From assembly GCA_028287465.1 (NCBI GenBank), contig JAQBPO010000002.1, forward strand, positions 1 through 34,209: a stretch of 34,209 nt of DNA, given 5' to 3'. Below the pieces are notes generated by a model. The model saw only the letters and a program-made list of their open reading frames with translations. It had not been told where the DNA came from and did not search any database. A program made the position numbers and the translations under genes. Shown here piece after piece: positions 15,669 to 22,845 of the stretch. Each line of letters starts with the position of its first letter. Position 1 is the first letter of the stretch. This DNA comes from Fibrobacterota bacterium. GTDB lineage: Bacteria > Fibrobacterota > Fibrobacteria > UBA11236.

Positions 15669-16838
15669 ATGAGCGACTACCTCCTCCACAACTATGGCCC
15701 TCGCGACCTCACCATCGTCCGCGGCCAGGGCAGTTGGGTATGGGACGCCCAGGGGAACAGATACCTGGACTGCGTGACCGGCGTGGCCGTGAACGCGTTC
15801 GGGCACCAGCACGCGCCGATCGTGGCTGCCGTCAAGGCGCAACTCGAATGTTACCTGCACGCCAGCAACCTCTACCTGATGGAGCCCCAGGTCCGCCTGG
15901 CCGAGGCCCTTTGCAGGGCCATGGGCATGGACAAGGCCTTCTTCGGCAACAGCGGAACGGAAGCCAACGAAGGCGCCATCAAATTCGCGCGCCGGCATTG
16001 GCTCGAAAAGGGAAAGCCTTCGAAGATCGAGATCCTGACCTTCACCTCGTCCTTCCACGGCCGCACCTACGCCTCCATGGCCGCCACCGGCCAGGAGAAG
16101 ATCCGCGCCGGTTTCGGTCCATTGCCGGAGGGCTTCCGGGTATTGCCCGTGAATGACGCCTCGGCCTTGCGCGCCGCGGTCGGCCCGGATACCGCCGCCA
16201 TCCTCTTCGAACCCATCCTGGCCGAAGGCGGCATCATCACCCTGTCGCAGGAAGTGATTGACGCCCTCAAGGAAGCCCAGGCGAAGGGAGCGCTCCTGAT
16301 CGCGGACGAGATCCAGACCGGCCTCGGGCGCACGGGGGAAATCCTGGCTTCCCGGGCCATGGGACTCGATCCGGACATCATCACCCTGGCCAAGCCTTTG
16401 GGCGGGGGATTGCCCTTGGGCGCCATCCTCCTGCGCGAAGCCGTCGCCGCTTCCATCCATGTGGGCGACCATGGTTCCACCTTCGGCGGAAATCCCGTGG
16501 CCTGCGCCGCCGGGCTGGCCGTGGTCGGCGAGCTTTTGCGCCCCGGATTCCTGGCGGACGTCCGGGAACGCGCCGCTGCGCTCCGCACCGGGCTCGAATC
16601 CCTCATCCAACGCAAATCGGCGCAAGGCATCGATTGCGGTCCCGTGGTGGGGAAGGGATTCCTGACCGGCTTCCGTTTCGGAGGGGATTTGGGCGCTTTT
16701 CAGAAGGCCTGCCGCGCGAACGGGCTCCTGGTGCACCGCGCCGGTCAGGACGTGATCCGCCTGTTGCCCCCGTTGAACATCATGAATGAGGAGATCGCGG
16801 CCTTGATTGACCGCCTGGACCGTTCCATGGTACTATGA
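15669..16838 (+). CDS. argD: acetylornithine aminotransferase
   Basis: This 389-residue PLP enzyme transfers an amino group from glutamate to N-acetylglutamate semialdehyde. Family blocks are LDCVTGVAVNAFGH, FFGNSGTEANEGAIK, TFTSSFHGRT, LIADEIQTGLGRTG and the PLP lysine Lys242 in TLAKPLGGGLPLGA, followed by HGSTFGGNPVAC. The length is normal for the class-III ArgD group. No Shine-Dalgarno is seen before the ATG. It is separated from argB by a terminator and from the following cyclic-nucleotide-binding gene by only 27 bp. ArgD may also serve as succinyldiaminopimelate aminotransferase in some bacteria; that cannot be decided here. Confidence 0.96.
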   Translation: MSDYLLHNYGPRDLTIVRGQGSWVWDAQGNRYLDCVTGVAVNAFGHQHAPIVAAVKAQLECYLHASNLYLMEPQVRLAEALCRAMGMDKAFFGNSGTEANEGAIKFARRHWLEKGKPSKIEILTFTSSFHGRTYASMAATGQEKIRAGFGPLPEGFRVLPVNDASALRAAVGPDTAAILFEPILAEGGIITLSQEVIDALKEAQAKGALLIADEIQTGLGRTGEILASRAMGLDPDIITLAKPLGGGLPLGAILLREAVAASIHVGDHGSTFGGNPVACAAGLAVVGELLRPGFLADVRERAAALRTGLESLIQRKSAQGIDCGPVVGKGFLTGFRFGGDLGAFQKACRANGLLVHRAGQDVIRLLPPLNIMNEEIAALIDRLDRSMVL

Positions 16839-16865
16839 GGCATCGCCTCGCCGGCCAGGGGAACT

Positions 16866-17429
16866 GTGGCTACCAAACTCTTCAAAAAAGTCGTCCGCGC
16901 CTACGCATCGGGGGAGATCATCTTCACCGAAGGCGCCGAGGTGGACGGGATCTATAGCGTCCAAAGCGGACGCGTTTCCGTGTTCAAGACCAAGGCCACC
17001 CCCCAGGGGCCCGTGGACATCGAACTCGTGCAACTGGGTCCCGGCAGCATGTTCGGCGAAATGGGGATGCTGGATCAGACCCGGCGCGATGCTTCCGTCC
17101 GGGCCGTCGATTTCACGGAAGTCCTCATCATCACCAAGGACATGTTCGAGAACCAACTGGCCATGCTGCCCAGCTGGATCGTCAACTTCATCAAGATCCT
17201 GATCAGCCGCCTGCGCATCACCAACGAGAGGTTGGCCGCGGCGATGCAATTGCTCGAGGCCAACGGCCTGAAGCTGGAGGATAAATCCGATAAGGCGGCC
17301 GCCAAGGCCGGCGGGGATAAACCGGCGGAGAAGGCTGCGGAAAAACCTGCGGTTAAACCGGCAGAAAAGCCCACGGAGGGGAAGAGCGGCGGACAAGCGG
17401 TGGCGGGAACCGAAGCGCCGGTGATTTAG
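16866..17429 (+). CDS. cyclic-nucleotide-binding-domain protein without HTH
   Basis: This 187-residue protein starts at GTG with AGGGGAA just upstream. Residues 10-120 form a CRP-type cyclic-nucleotide-binding domain: YASGEIIFTEG, VDGIYSVQSGRVSVF, and the phosphate-binding cassette FGEMGMLDQTRRDASVRA (63-80) with its Gly-Glu and Arg. A helix follows (about 100-138). There is no DNA-binding HTH; the C-terminal 49 residues are a Lys/Ala/Pro-rich low-complexity tail (KPAEKAAEKPAVKPAEKP). It may therefore act as a sensor or adaptor rather than a transcription factor. It lies 27 bp after argD and is probably co-transcribed. Confidence 0.85.
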   Translation: MATKLFKKVVRAYASGEIIFTEGAEVDGIYSVQSGRVSVFKTKATPQGPVDIELVQLGPGSMFGEMGMLDQTRRDASVRAVDFTEVLIITKDMFENQLAMLPSWIVNFIKILISRLRITNERLAAAMQLLEANGLKLEDKSDKAAAKAGGDKPAEKAAEKPAVKPAEKPTEGKSGGQAVAGTEAPVI

Positions 17430-17745
17430 ATTTGAATCGAGCCCTGGGTCTGGAGTCCGGAGTAAAAGGGGTGGGTTCCTTTTCCGGTCGCGAAGGAAGA
17501 TCCGGCCTTTAAACCCTTGGAAGCGGCGTCGAATGCCCCGCCGTATGCCCCAGCCGCCCAATCCCTATTTCTTGCTCCAGACTCCAGACTCATGACCCAG
17601 TCCCGGAACTGAAGCCGCCAGGTGCACCGAGGCCTTTCCCATGCTCCGCGAACCCCTTGCCTTCTCTTCCCTTTGCTTCCAAATACTACATTAGACCCCT
17701 GAAATAGAGCGTTCCGGGCGGTCCCCGGCCGCGATGAAAGGGTCC
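17430..17745. repeat. non-coding region with heptamer-built inverted arms
   Basis: No gene was seen in this 316-bp stretch. The left arm at 17444-17464 reads CTGGGTC-TGGAGTC-CGGAGTA. The right arm at 17572-17600, read on the other strand, gives CTGGGTC-ATGAGTC-TGGAGTC-TGGAGCA. The arms are inverted copies that differ by one 7-nt unit and enclose about 107 bp. The region also carries the argG promoter area (TACATT at about 17686). It may act as a hairpin, a repeat-family member or a small non-autonomous element. Confidence 0.6.
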
Positions 17746-19038
17746 ATGGCGAAGAAGAGCGCGAAGAGCGGAGCGGCGAAAAAGTCCCCGGCGAAGTCCG
17801 GGAAGAAGAGCGGTGGCAAGCCGAAGGTTGTATTGGCCTATTCCGGGGGATTGGATACCTCGGTGATCATCCCCTGGCTGATCGAGAATTACGACGTAGA
17901 GGTCATCGCCTTCGCCGCCGATGTCGGCCAGGGCAAGGTCGAGACGGATCCGCTCATCGAGAAGGCGCTCAAGACCGGCGCCTCCAAGTGCTACGTGCTG
18001 GATCTCAAGAAGGAGTTCCTGGAAGAATACGCCTGGCCCGTACTCAAGGCCGGCGCGCGCTATGAGGGCCAGTACCTGCTGGGCACCTCCATGGCCCGTC
18101 CCCTCATCGCCAAGCACCAGGTATTGATCGCGGAGAAGGAAGGCGCCTACGCGGTTTCCCACGGCGCCACCGGCAAGGGAAACGATCAGGTCCGCTTCGA
18201 GCTAACCTACATGGCCATGAACCCGCGCCTCAAGATCATCGCGCCCTGGAAGGATCCCCTGTGGAAGATCCGTTCCCGCGAAGATGCCATCGAATATGCC
18301 GAGGAACGCAATATCCCTTTGACCGTTTCCAAGAAGAAGATCTATTCCGAGGACGGCAATCTCTGGCACCTTTCCCATGAGGGCGGCTCCCTGGAGCATC
18401 CCGAGCTGGAGCACGGTTGGGACATGCTGAAGCTGACCACGCCGCCGGAAAAGGCCCCGAACACCCCGGGTTACGTGGAGATCGAGTTCGCCAAGGGAAT
18501 TCCCGTGGGCGTGGACGGCAAACGCATGGGCGCGGTGGAGTTGCTCGAGAAGCTGAACGAGCTCGGCGGCAAGCACGGCTGCGGCCTGGTTGACATGGTG
18601 GAGAACCGCCTGGTGGGCATGAAGTCCCGCGGCGTGTACGAGACCCCGGGCGGCTCCCTCCTGTACCGGGCGCATGAATTCCTGGAACAGCTCACCCTGG
18701 ACCGGGACACCCTGATGTACAAGCAGTCCCTGGGCCAGAAGTACGCGCAGATGGTGTACGACGGCCTGTGGTTCACGCCCCTGCGCCAGGCCCTGGACGC
18801 GTTCATCGACAAGACCCAGGAAGTGGTGTCCGGCAAGGTCACCCTCAAGCTCTACAAGGGCAATGCCAGCCTGGCCAAGATGGACAGCCCGTTCTCCCTG
18901 TACGATCCCGGCCTGGGCGGATTCTCGGACGTGGACACCTACAACCAGCAGGATGCGACCGGGTTCATCAAGTGCCTGGGGCTGCCGATGAAGATGCGCG
19001 CCCTGCTCCTGGGCAAGAAGAGCAACGTAAGGATCTGA
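17746..19038 (+). CDS. argG: argininosuccinate synthase with basic N-terminal tail
   Basis: This 430-residue enzyme joins citrulline and aspartate using ATP, the penultimate step to arginine. The pyrophosphatase-type P-loop [12 protein letters not shown] is present; further blocks are [36 protein letters not shown] and [12 protein letters not shown]. About 25 Lys/Ala/Ser/Gly residues precede the usual start ([20 protein letters not shown]), resembling a histone-H1-like tail and unusual for ArgG. ATG 17746 has AAAGGG about 4 nt upstream; ATG 17734 in the same frame would add MKGS. ispD begins 7 bp after the stop. Confidence 0.95.
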   Translation: MAKKSAKSGAAKKSPAKSGKKSGGKPKVVLAYSGGLDTSVIIPWLIENYDVEVIAFAADVGQGKVETDPLIEKALKTGASKCYVLDLKKEFLEEYAWPVLKAGARYEGQYLLGTSMARPLIAKHQVLIAEKEGAYAVSHGATGKGNDQVRFELTYMAMNPRLKIIAPWKDPLWKIRSREDAIEYAEERNIPLTVSKKKIYSEDGNLWHLSHEGGSLEHPELEHGWDMLKLTTPPEKAPNTPGYVEIEFAKGIPVGVDGKRMGAVELLEKLNELGGKHGCGLVDMVENRLVGMKSRGVYETPGGSLLYRAHEFLEQLTLDRDTLMYKQSLGQKYAQMVYDGLWFTPLRQALDAFIDKTQEVVSGKVTLKLYKGNASLAKMDSPFSLYDPGLGGFSDVDTYNQQDATGFIKCLGLPMKMRALLLGKKSNVRI

Positions 19039-19044
19039 GGGCAT

Positions 19045-19770
19045 TTGGGTAACATTCCGGATACGGTTCTCCCTTCGGTGGGAGTTGTGCTCCCGGCGGG
19101 CGGCAAGGGCCTCCGCGCAGGGAGCGCCGAACCCAAGCAGTTCCTGCCCCTGCGGCAGGGGAAAGCCATGCTCGCCTACTCGGTGGAGGCCTTCAGCGCC
19201 ATGGACTGCGTCAAGTCCATCGCCCTGGTCCTGCCCAGGGAGCGCATGGCCTCCTTCGCCGGACTCGCCCAGGCCCATCCCAAGCTGAAGCTCGTCGAGG
19301 GCGGTCCGGAACGCTGGGTCTCCGTCCGCAATGGCTTCCAGGTCCTCGATCCCAAGCTCCCTTACATCCTGGTCCATGACGTGGCGCGGCCCTTCGTTTC
19401 CCAAGCGGTCATCCGCCGCTGCCTGGAAGCCGTGGCGCCGAACGCTTGCGTAATCGCGGCCCTGCCCGCCTCGGATACCGTCAAGGAAGTGGCCGAGGGC
19501 CTGGTCTCCCGGACCCTGGATCGCAACCGGCTGATCCTGGTGCAGACCCCGCAGGTCTTCCCGCGTTACGTCCTGGAAGCCGTTTACGGGCGCATCTGGA
19601 CCGGGGATATCCCCACCGACGAGGCCATGATGGCGGAACGGGCCGGCTGCGAAGTACGCTGGGTGATGGGGGCCGACGCCAACCGAAAGGTGACCGGCGC
19701 GGCCGATCTGACCTGGGCGGAATGGGTGGCCGGACGCCTGGCCGCGGGAGAGACGCTCCCGGACGCGTAG
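19045..19770 (+). CDS. ispD: 2-C-methyl-D-erythritol 4-phosphate cytidylyltransferase
   Basis: This 241-residue enzyme makes CDP-methylerythritol in the MEP isoprenoid pathway. Signature blocks are VVLPAGGKGLRAGSAEPKQF (CTP-binding glycine loop), GGPERWVSVRNGF, VHDVARPFV, ALPASDTVKEV and QTPQVFP, ending with TDEAMMAE. The likely start is TTG at 19045, with GAGGG a few bases upstream. No ATG lies before the first beta-strand; a GTG at 19078 is the alternative. It follows argG by 7 bp and precedes ispF by 20 bp, so the three genes are probably one transcript. Confidence 0.94.
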   Translation: MGNIPDTVLPSVGVVLPAGGKGLRAGSAEPKQFLPLRQGKAMLAYSVEAFSAMDCVKSIALVLPRERMASFAGLAQAHPKLKLVEGGPERWVSVRNGFQVLDPKLPYILVHDVARPFVSQAVIRRCLEAVAPNACVIAALPASDTVKEVAEGLVSRTLDRNRLILVQTPQVFPRYVLEAVYGRIWTGDIPTDEAMMAERAGCEVRWVMGADANRKVTGAADLTWAEWVAGRLAAGETLPDA

Positions 19771-19789
19771 CTCCGGAGGGGGAAACCAC

Positions 19790-20281
19790 ATGTTCAAGGT
19801 CGGAATCGGTCAGGACAGCCATCGCATCCAGGAACCCTCCGCGGGCAAGGGCCTGGTGCTCGGGGGGGTAACCTTCAAGGAACCTTATGCCCTGGAGGGA
19901 AACAGCGACTCGGACGTCATCCTGCATGCCGTCACCAACGCGGTTTCCGGCATCACCGGCAAGCCGATCCTGGGGCCCATAGCGGACCGGATGTGCAAGG
20001 CCGGGTTCAAGGACAGCGCCGCTTACCTGCAGAAGGCGCTGGAGGACCTGGACGGCATCGGTTACCGTCTCACCCATGTTTCCGTGACCCTGGAATGCAG
20101 CCGCCCCAAGATCCTGCCCGCGCTCCCGGCCATCACCTCCCGGGTGGCCGAATTGCTCGGCCTGGCCCCGGAGGACGTGGGCATCACGGCCACCTCGGGA
20201 GAAGGCCTGACGGATTTCGGAAAGGGATTGGGGATCCAGGCTTTCGCCATCGCCAGCGCGATGCGGAGCGACGCGGCCTAG
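19790..20281 (+). CDS. ispF: 2-C-methyl-D-erythritol 2,4-cyclodiphosphate synthase, divergent
   Basis: This 163-residue protein has the family length and a strong GGAGGGGG ribosome site. The zinc ligands are in place: Asp9 and His11 (GIGQDSHRI) and His46 (SDSDVILHAV). The CDP side is also present (SRPKILPALP and ATSGEGL). But the canonical GDIG..FPDTD loop after the third ligand is replaced by GKPILGPIADRMCKAG, and the GFTGRGEGI-like end reads TDFGKGLGIQ. It may be a functional variant or have shifted specificity. Location directly after ispD supports the MEP assignment. The stop is 1 bp from the stop of the convergent FHA gene, leaving no room for a terminator. Confidence 0.88.
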   Translation: MFKVGIGQDSHRIQEPSAGKGLVLGGVTFKEPYALEGNSDSDVILHAVTNAVSGITGKPILGPIADRMCKAGFKDSAAYLQKALEDLDGIGYRLTHVSVTLECSRPKILPALPAITSRVAELLGLAPEDVGITATSGEGLTDFGKGLGIQAFAIASAMRSDAA

Positions 20282-20282
20282 T

Positions 20283-20909
20283 TCAGCCGGGGTGGAGGAA
20301 GCGGAAGGCTACCCCGCCCACTTCGATCTCGTCGCCGTCCTTGAGACGCGCGGAATTCACCTCTTCGCCGTTCAACTTGATATGGGAGAACCGCTTCACC
20401 AGCAGGTTGATGACCCAGACCGTGCCTTTGCGATCGATGCTGGCGAACTGCTTGCCGATCATGAGGCCGGGAATGTGGATGTCGTCGCTGCTGCTGTTCC
20501 CGAAATACAGGGTCTCCTTGAGAAGCGGAAAGGACCTGCCCGTGTCCATCCTTTCCAGGCTGGGCTCGCGCCCAATCGCTGCCGCGGCCGGCGCCGGGTT
20601 TCCCCTGGGACGGGGGACCTCTTCGATGTACTCGAGGGCGTGTTGTCCGATGGTGATGACATCGTTGGATTTGAGCATGCACTTGTTGACGCGCTTCTTG
20701 TTCACGTAAGTGCCGTTGAGGCTTTGCAAATCCTCGAGGATGAAGATCTTTTCCTCTATATCCCCGACGATGAAGGCATGGTTCCTGGAAATACCCAGGT
20801 TTTCGATGCAGATGGGATGGGCCGGAAGGCGCCCGATGGTATTGAAACCGGGCCGCAGCTGGGCTTCGCCCAGGATTTGATTCTGATAACGGATGACGAT
20901 TTTCGCCAT
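20283..20909 (-). CDS. double FHA-domain protein
   Basis: This 208-residue protein begins at ATG 20909. The first FHA domain (about 1-95) has the phosphothreonine-binding residues: Gly26-Arg27, SRNH at 41-44 and NGT at 65-67. A Pro/Ala linker (100-115) leads to a second FHA-like fold (about 130-208) with IKLNGEEVN and LKDGDEIEVGGVAFRFL but without the SRxH motif (IGKQFASI instead), so it is likely degenerate. FHA proteins bind phosphothreonine-containing partners; the kinase is not in the window. No signal peptide or membrane segment is seen. No Shine-Dalgarno is present; a promoter lies directly upstream. Confidence 0.9.
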   Translation of the reverse strand: MAKIVIRYQNQILGEAQLRPGFNTIGRLPAHPICIENLGISRNHAFIVGDIEEKIFILEDLQSLNGTYVNKKRVNKCMLKSNDVITIGQHALEYIEEVPRPRGNPAPAAAAIGREPSLERMDTGRSFPLLKETLYFGNSSSDDIHIPGLMIGKQFASIDRKGTVWVINLLVKRFSHIKLNGEEVNSARLKDGDEIEVGGVAFRFLHPG

Positions 20910-20921
20910 GATTGGGTCCCG

Positions 20922-20950
20922 AAAATAACCCCCGCCCGCCCTTTTGCCAA
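20922..20950 (-). promoter_or_regulatory. sigma-70-like promoter of the FHA gene
   Basis: On the minus strand TTGGCA (20945-20950), a 17-nt spacer and TATTTT (20922-20927) form a good housekeeping promoter. The -10 box ends 12 nt before the ATG, so the 5' leader would be only a few bases. Confidence 0.6.
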
Positions 20951-21088
20951 GGCCGGCGGCTCCGGCGTCCGGCTTCGATCGGCGGGAAAGGTCCGAAGAG
21001 GCGCTTTGGGGGCATTTTACCGTACACGGCGCGCCGTGCTGGAGCCGGGGTTCCAATAATGCTAGTATTACCGTATTCCCAACGAAAT

Positions 21089-22201
21089 ATGAAGGTCATC
21101 AAGCCATTTTTCCTCGGCATGCTCGGTGGCCTGGTGCTGGGCCTGCTCCTGTTGCTGGGCCTTTATTTCACGCCCTTGCGCGAGTCCGCGTACTTCGCCG
21201 TCGATCCCGAAATGGCGGATATCCGTTCCAAACTGGACCAATACCAGGAGTGGCTGGCCCAGACCGACCTGCGCATCGCCGAACACCAGCCCGCCTCGGA
21301 CTCCCTGCAAAATGCCCAGACCAAGGCCTGGCGCGACTATAAGGGTTGGCGGAACCGCTTGGGCGAACTCGCCCGCGCCCATGCCAAACCTACGGCGGAA
21401 GGCTTCTGGCCCTGGATCTTCTCCCTCCGGAATTGGAGCCTTCCCATCGCCGTCCTGCTCGCGCTCCTGCCCGGAACCCTCTTCGCCTTGCGCGCACATG
21501 CCCTTTCCCGGACCCACCGCGCGAAGGCCCAGCCCAAAAGCGCCCGGGCCCAGGCCCTTTCCAATTTCGAAGATGCCATCAAAAAGGTCGCCCGTATTTC
21601 CGAGGCCTCGGCAGGGGCGCCCATACAGCAGTCCGTAAGGCGTGAACCGGTGCCACCCGCGGCCGCCTCGAAACGGGTTCCCATCGAACCGCCCACCGCG
21701 GTGCTGCCGATCCCGGAGTTCGCCGAAAGCCCTTCGGTTCCAACCGCGCCGGAACGCCCCACCCCAAGGGATCCGGGCCGGGAAACCGCCTTTTTGCAGA
21801 TGGGCGCTCCCTGGGGCGAGCCCGCGGGTGAGCGCATCGGGAACCCGGCCTCGATCCCTCCGGCAAAGCCCGCGCCGGATCCGTCCGCGACCGCGGATGA
21901 ATCCCGACCGCACGGCCTTTCCATGGAAGACGAGGATGCGCGGGATCCGCGTGACCCATCCGCGGGCACCCGCAAATACGCCTATGGCGACGAGGCCAAT
22001 CCCGAGCTCCCTCCCGAAGACGGCGAGGAAACCCTGGGCGTGATGCCGCCGACGACGGAAGTCGAGCGGGTTGAACGGCGGAAGGCCGAGGTCCTGAAGC
22101 TGGCCCGAAAGGGGATGACGTCTTCGGAGATTTCCCGGCGGATGAGGATCAGCCAGGATCAGGTCGAATTCATCATTCGCCTCAGGCGGGAGAAGGGGTG
22201 A
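21089..22201 (+). CDS. membrane protein with C-terminal HTH (DUF6115/DUF2802-like end)
   Basis: This 370-residue protein has two predicted membrane helices (about 6-28 and 113-134). Between them lies a charged, helical segment (EMADIRSKLDQYQEWLAQ). A long Pro/Ala/Glu-rich low-complexity region follows (about 145-325). The end (about 328-370, RRKAEVLKLARKGMTSSEISRR then QVEFIIRLRREK) is a compact helix-turn-helix like those ending DUF6115/DUF2802 proteins, which often sit near flagellar genes. The next gene downstream is FliK-like, which fits that context. ATG 21089 was chosen because it starts right before the first membrane helix; ATG 21059 is an alternative. The biochemical role is unknown. 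Confidence 0.72.
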   Translation: MKVIKPFFLGMLGGLVLGLLLLLGLYFTPLRESAYFAVDPEMADIRSKLDQYQEWLAQTDLRIAEHQPASDSLQNAQTKAWRDYKGWRNRLGELARAHAKPTAEGFWPWIFSLRNWSLPIAVLLALLPGTLFALRAHALSRTHRAKAQPKSARAQALSNFEDAIKKVARISEASAGAPIQQSVRREPVPPAAASKRVPIEPPTAVLPIPEFAESPSVPTAPERPTPRDPGRETAFLQMGAPWGEPAGERIGNPASIPPAKPAPDPSATADESRPHGLSMEDEDARDPRDPSAGTRKYAYGDEANPELPPEDGEETLGVMPPTTEVERVERRKAEVLKLARKGMTSSEISRRMRISQDQVEFIIRLRREKG

Positions 22202-22232
22202 GCTTGGGTGCGGGTCCCTGTGTCGCTGCGTC

Positions 22233-22431
22233 CGTGGGGGCGGGCGGGGGTGCCGGCTGCAAGCGAATCAGGACGATGCGGTGGGGCTGTCGGGCCTTCC
22301 GCTGCGATGTGCGTCCGTGATTCTTCCCTGTTTCGTCCCGCGGGCCACGGACTAGTCGTCTCCCTGTCGACCGCCATCGCATCGGATGGCCCCCTGCTTC
22401 GCATTCGCCGGAACCCCCGCCCGCCCCCGCG
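22233..22431. repeat. long foldback (inverted-repeat) element, ~200 nt
   Basis: Arms pair in nested order: 22233-22257 with 22407-22431 (25 nt, two mismatches, core GGGGGCGGGCGGGGGT), then GCGAATCAGG (22263-22272) with 22393-22402 (one mismatch), then CGATGCGGTGG (22274-22284) with 22374-22384 (one mismatch). Inside the remaining loop TCCGTG (22314-22319) pairs with CACGGA (22346-22351). It begins about 30 bp after the stop of the HTH membrane gene. It could be a miniature element or a structured RNA; no transposase is nearby. Confidence 0.7.
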
Positions 22432-22590
22432 GCCGCGGTTATCCCATTGGCCTGGGCCCAAGGAGCGGATCCCTTCTCACGTGTTGTAGGCTTTCGTCGG
22501 GTGGGAGTGGGTCGCGATCGCTGAGGTCGGAGGGTTGGGACATGAAGGGTGGGCGTTAGTCTGCGGGGGTGTTGTCGCAGGGGGCTGGGG

Positions 22591-22679
22591 CTTGGCTGCG
22601 GACCTTCGGGTGGGGAGAAGAGGGTTGGCGTGGCTGCGGAGGAGGATGGGGTCTTGGCTGCGGACCTTCGGGTGGGGAG
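22591..22679. repeat. 27-nt exact direct repeat, 62-nt period, G-rich
   Basis: An identical 27-nt segment (starts CTTGGCTGCGGACC, ends GGGTGGGGAG) occurs at 22591-22617 and 22653-22679. A partial third copy (TGGCTGCGGA) lies at 22631-22640. The second copy runs into GGGTGGGGAGGGTGG (22670-22684), close to a G-quadruplex pattern. Confidence 0.75.
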
Positions 22680-22801
22680 GGTGGAGAGTTGACCTAACTG
22701 CGATCGATTGTGTATCGGGTAGGCTCAAGAAACCCAAACCATGGGTGGCCTGTACCCGATGGGCCGGATTTCGGCGTTAAAGGTCCCGCTTCATTGTGCC
22801 G

Positions 22802-22836
22802 TATAATAGAATGCCCCCTTTTCCCATCCGGGGCAT
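22802..22836 (+). promoter_or_regulatory. promoter -10 and 5' leader hairpin of the FliK-like gene
   Basis: A consensus -10 TATAAT (22802-22807) lies about 38 nt before the ATG; the -35 is poor. The short leader contains a perfect inverted repeat ATGCCCC (22811-22817) / GGGGCAT (22830-22836), placed where it could act as an operator or leader hairpin. Confidence 0.5.
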
Positions 22837-22845
22837 TGAGAGCCT

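Larger units (their letters stand above)
22202..22845. other. 644-bp non-coding region with foldback and G-rich repeats
   Basis: No convincing gene was seen: short open frames lack ribosome sites and are dominated by repeat-derived Pro/Arg/Ser or Gly. The left part (22233-22431) is a long imperfect inverted repeat. The middle (22500-22690) is G-rich, with a 27-nt exact direct repeat and a near G-quadruplex. The right end holds the promoter of the FliK-like gene. Confidence 0.7.

Noticed and set aside
22477-22737. Minus-strand 86-codon open frame in the FliK upstream region
   Set aside because: Its Pro/Ser/Arg composition comes from the G-rich repeat, and it has no ribosome site or family similarity.
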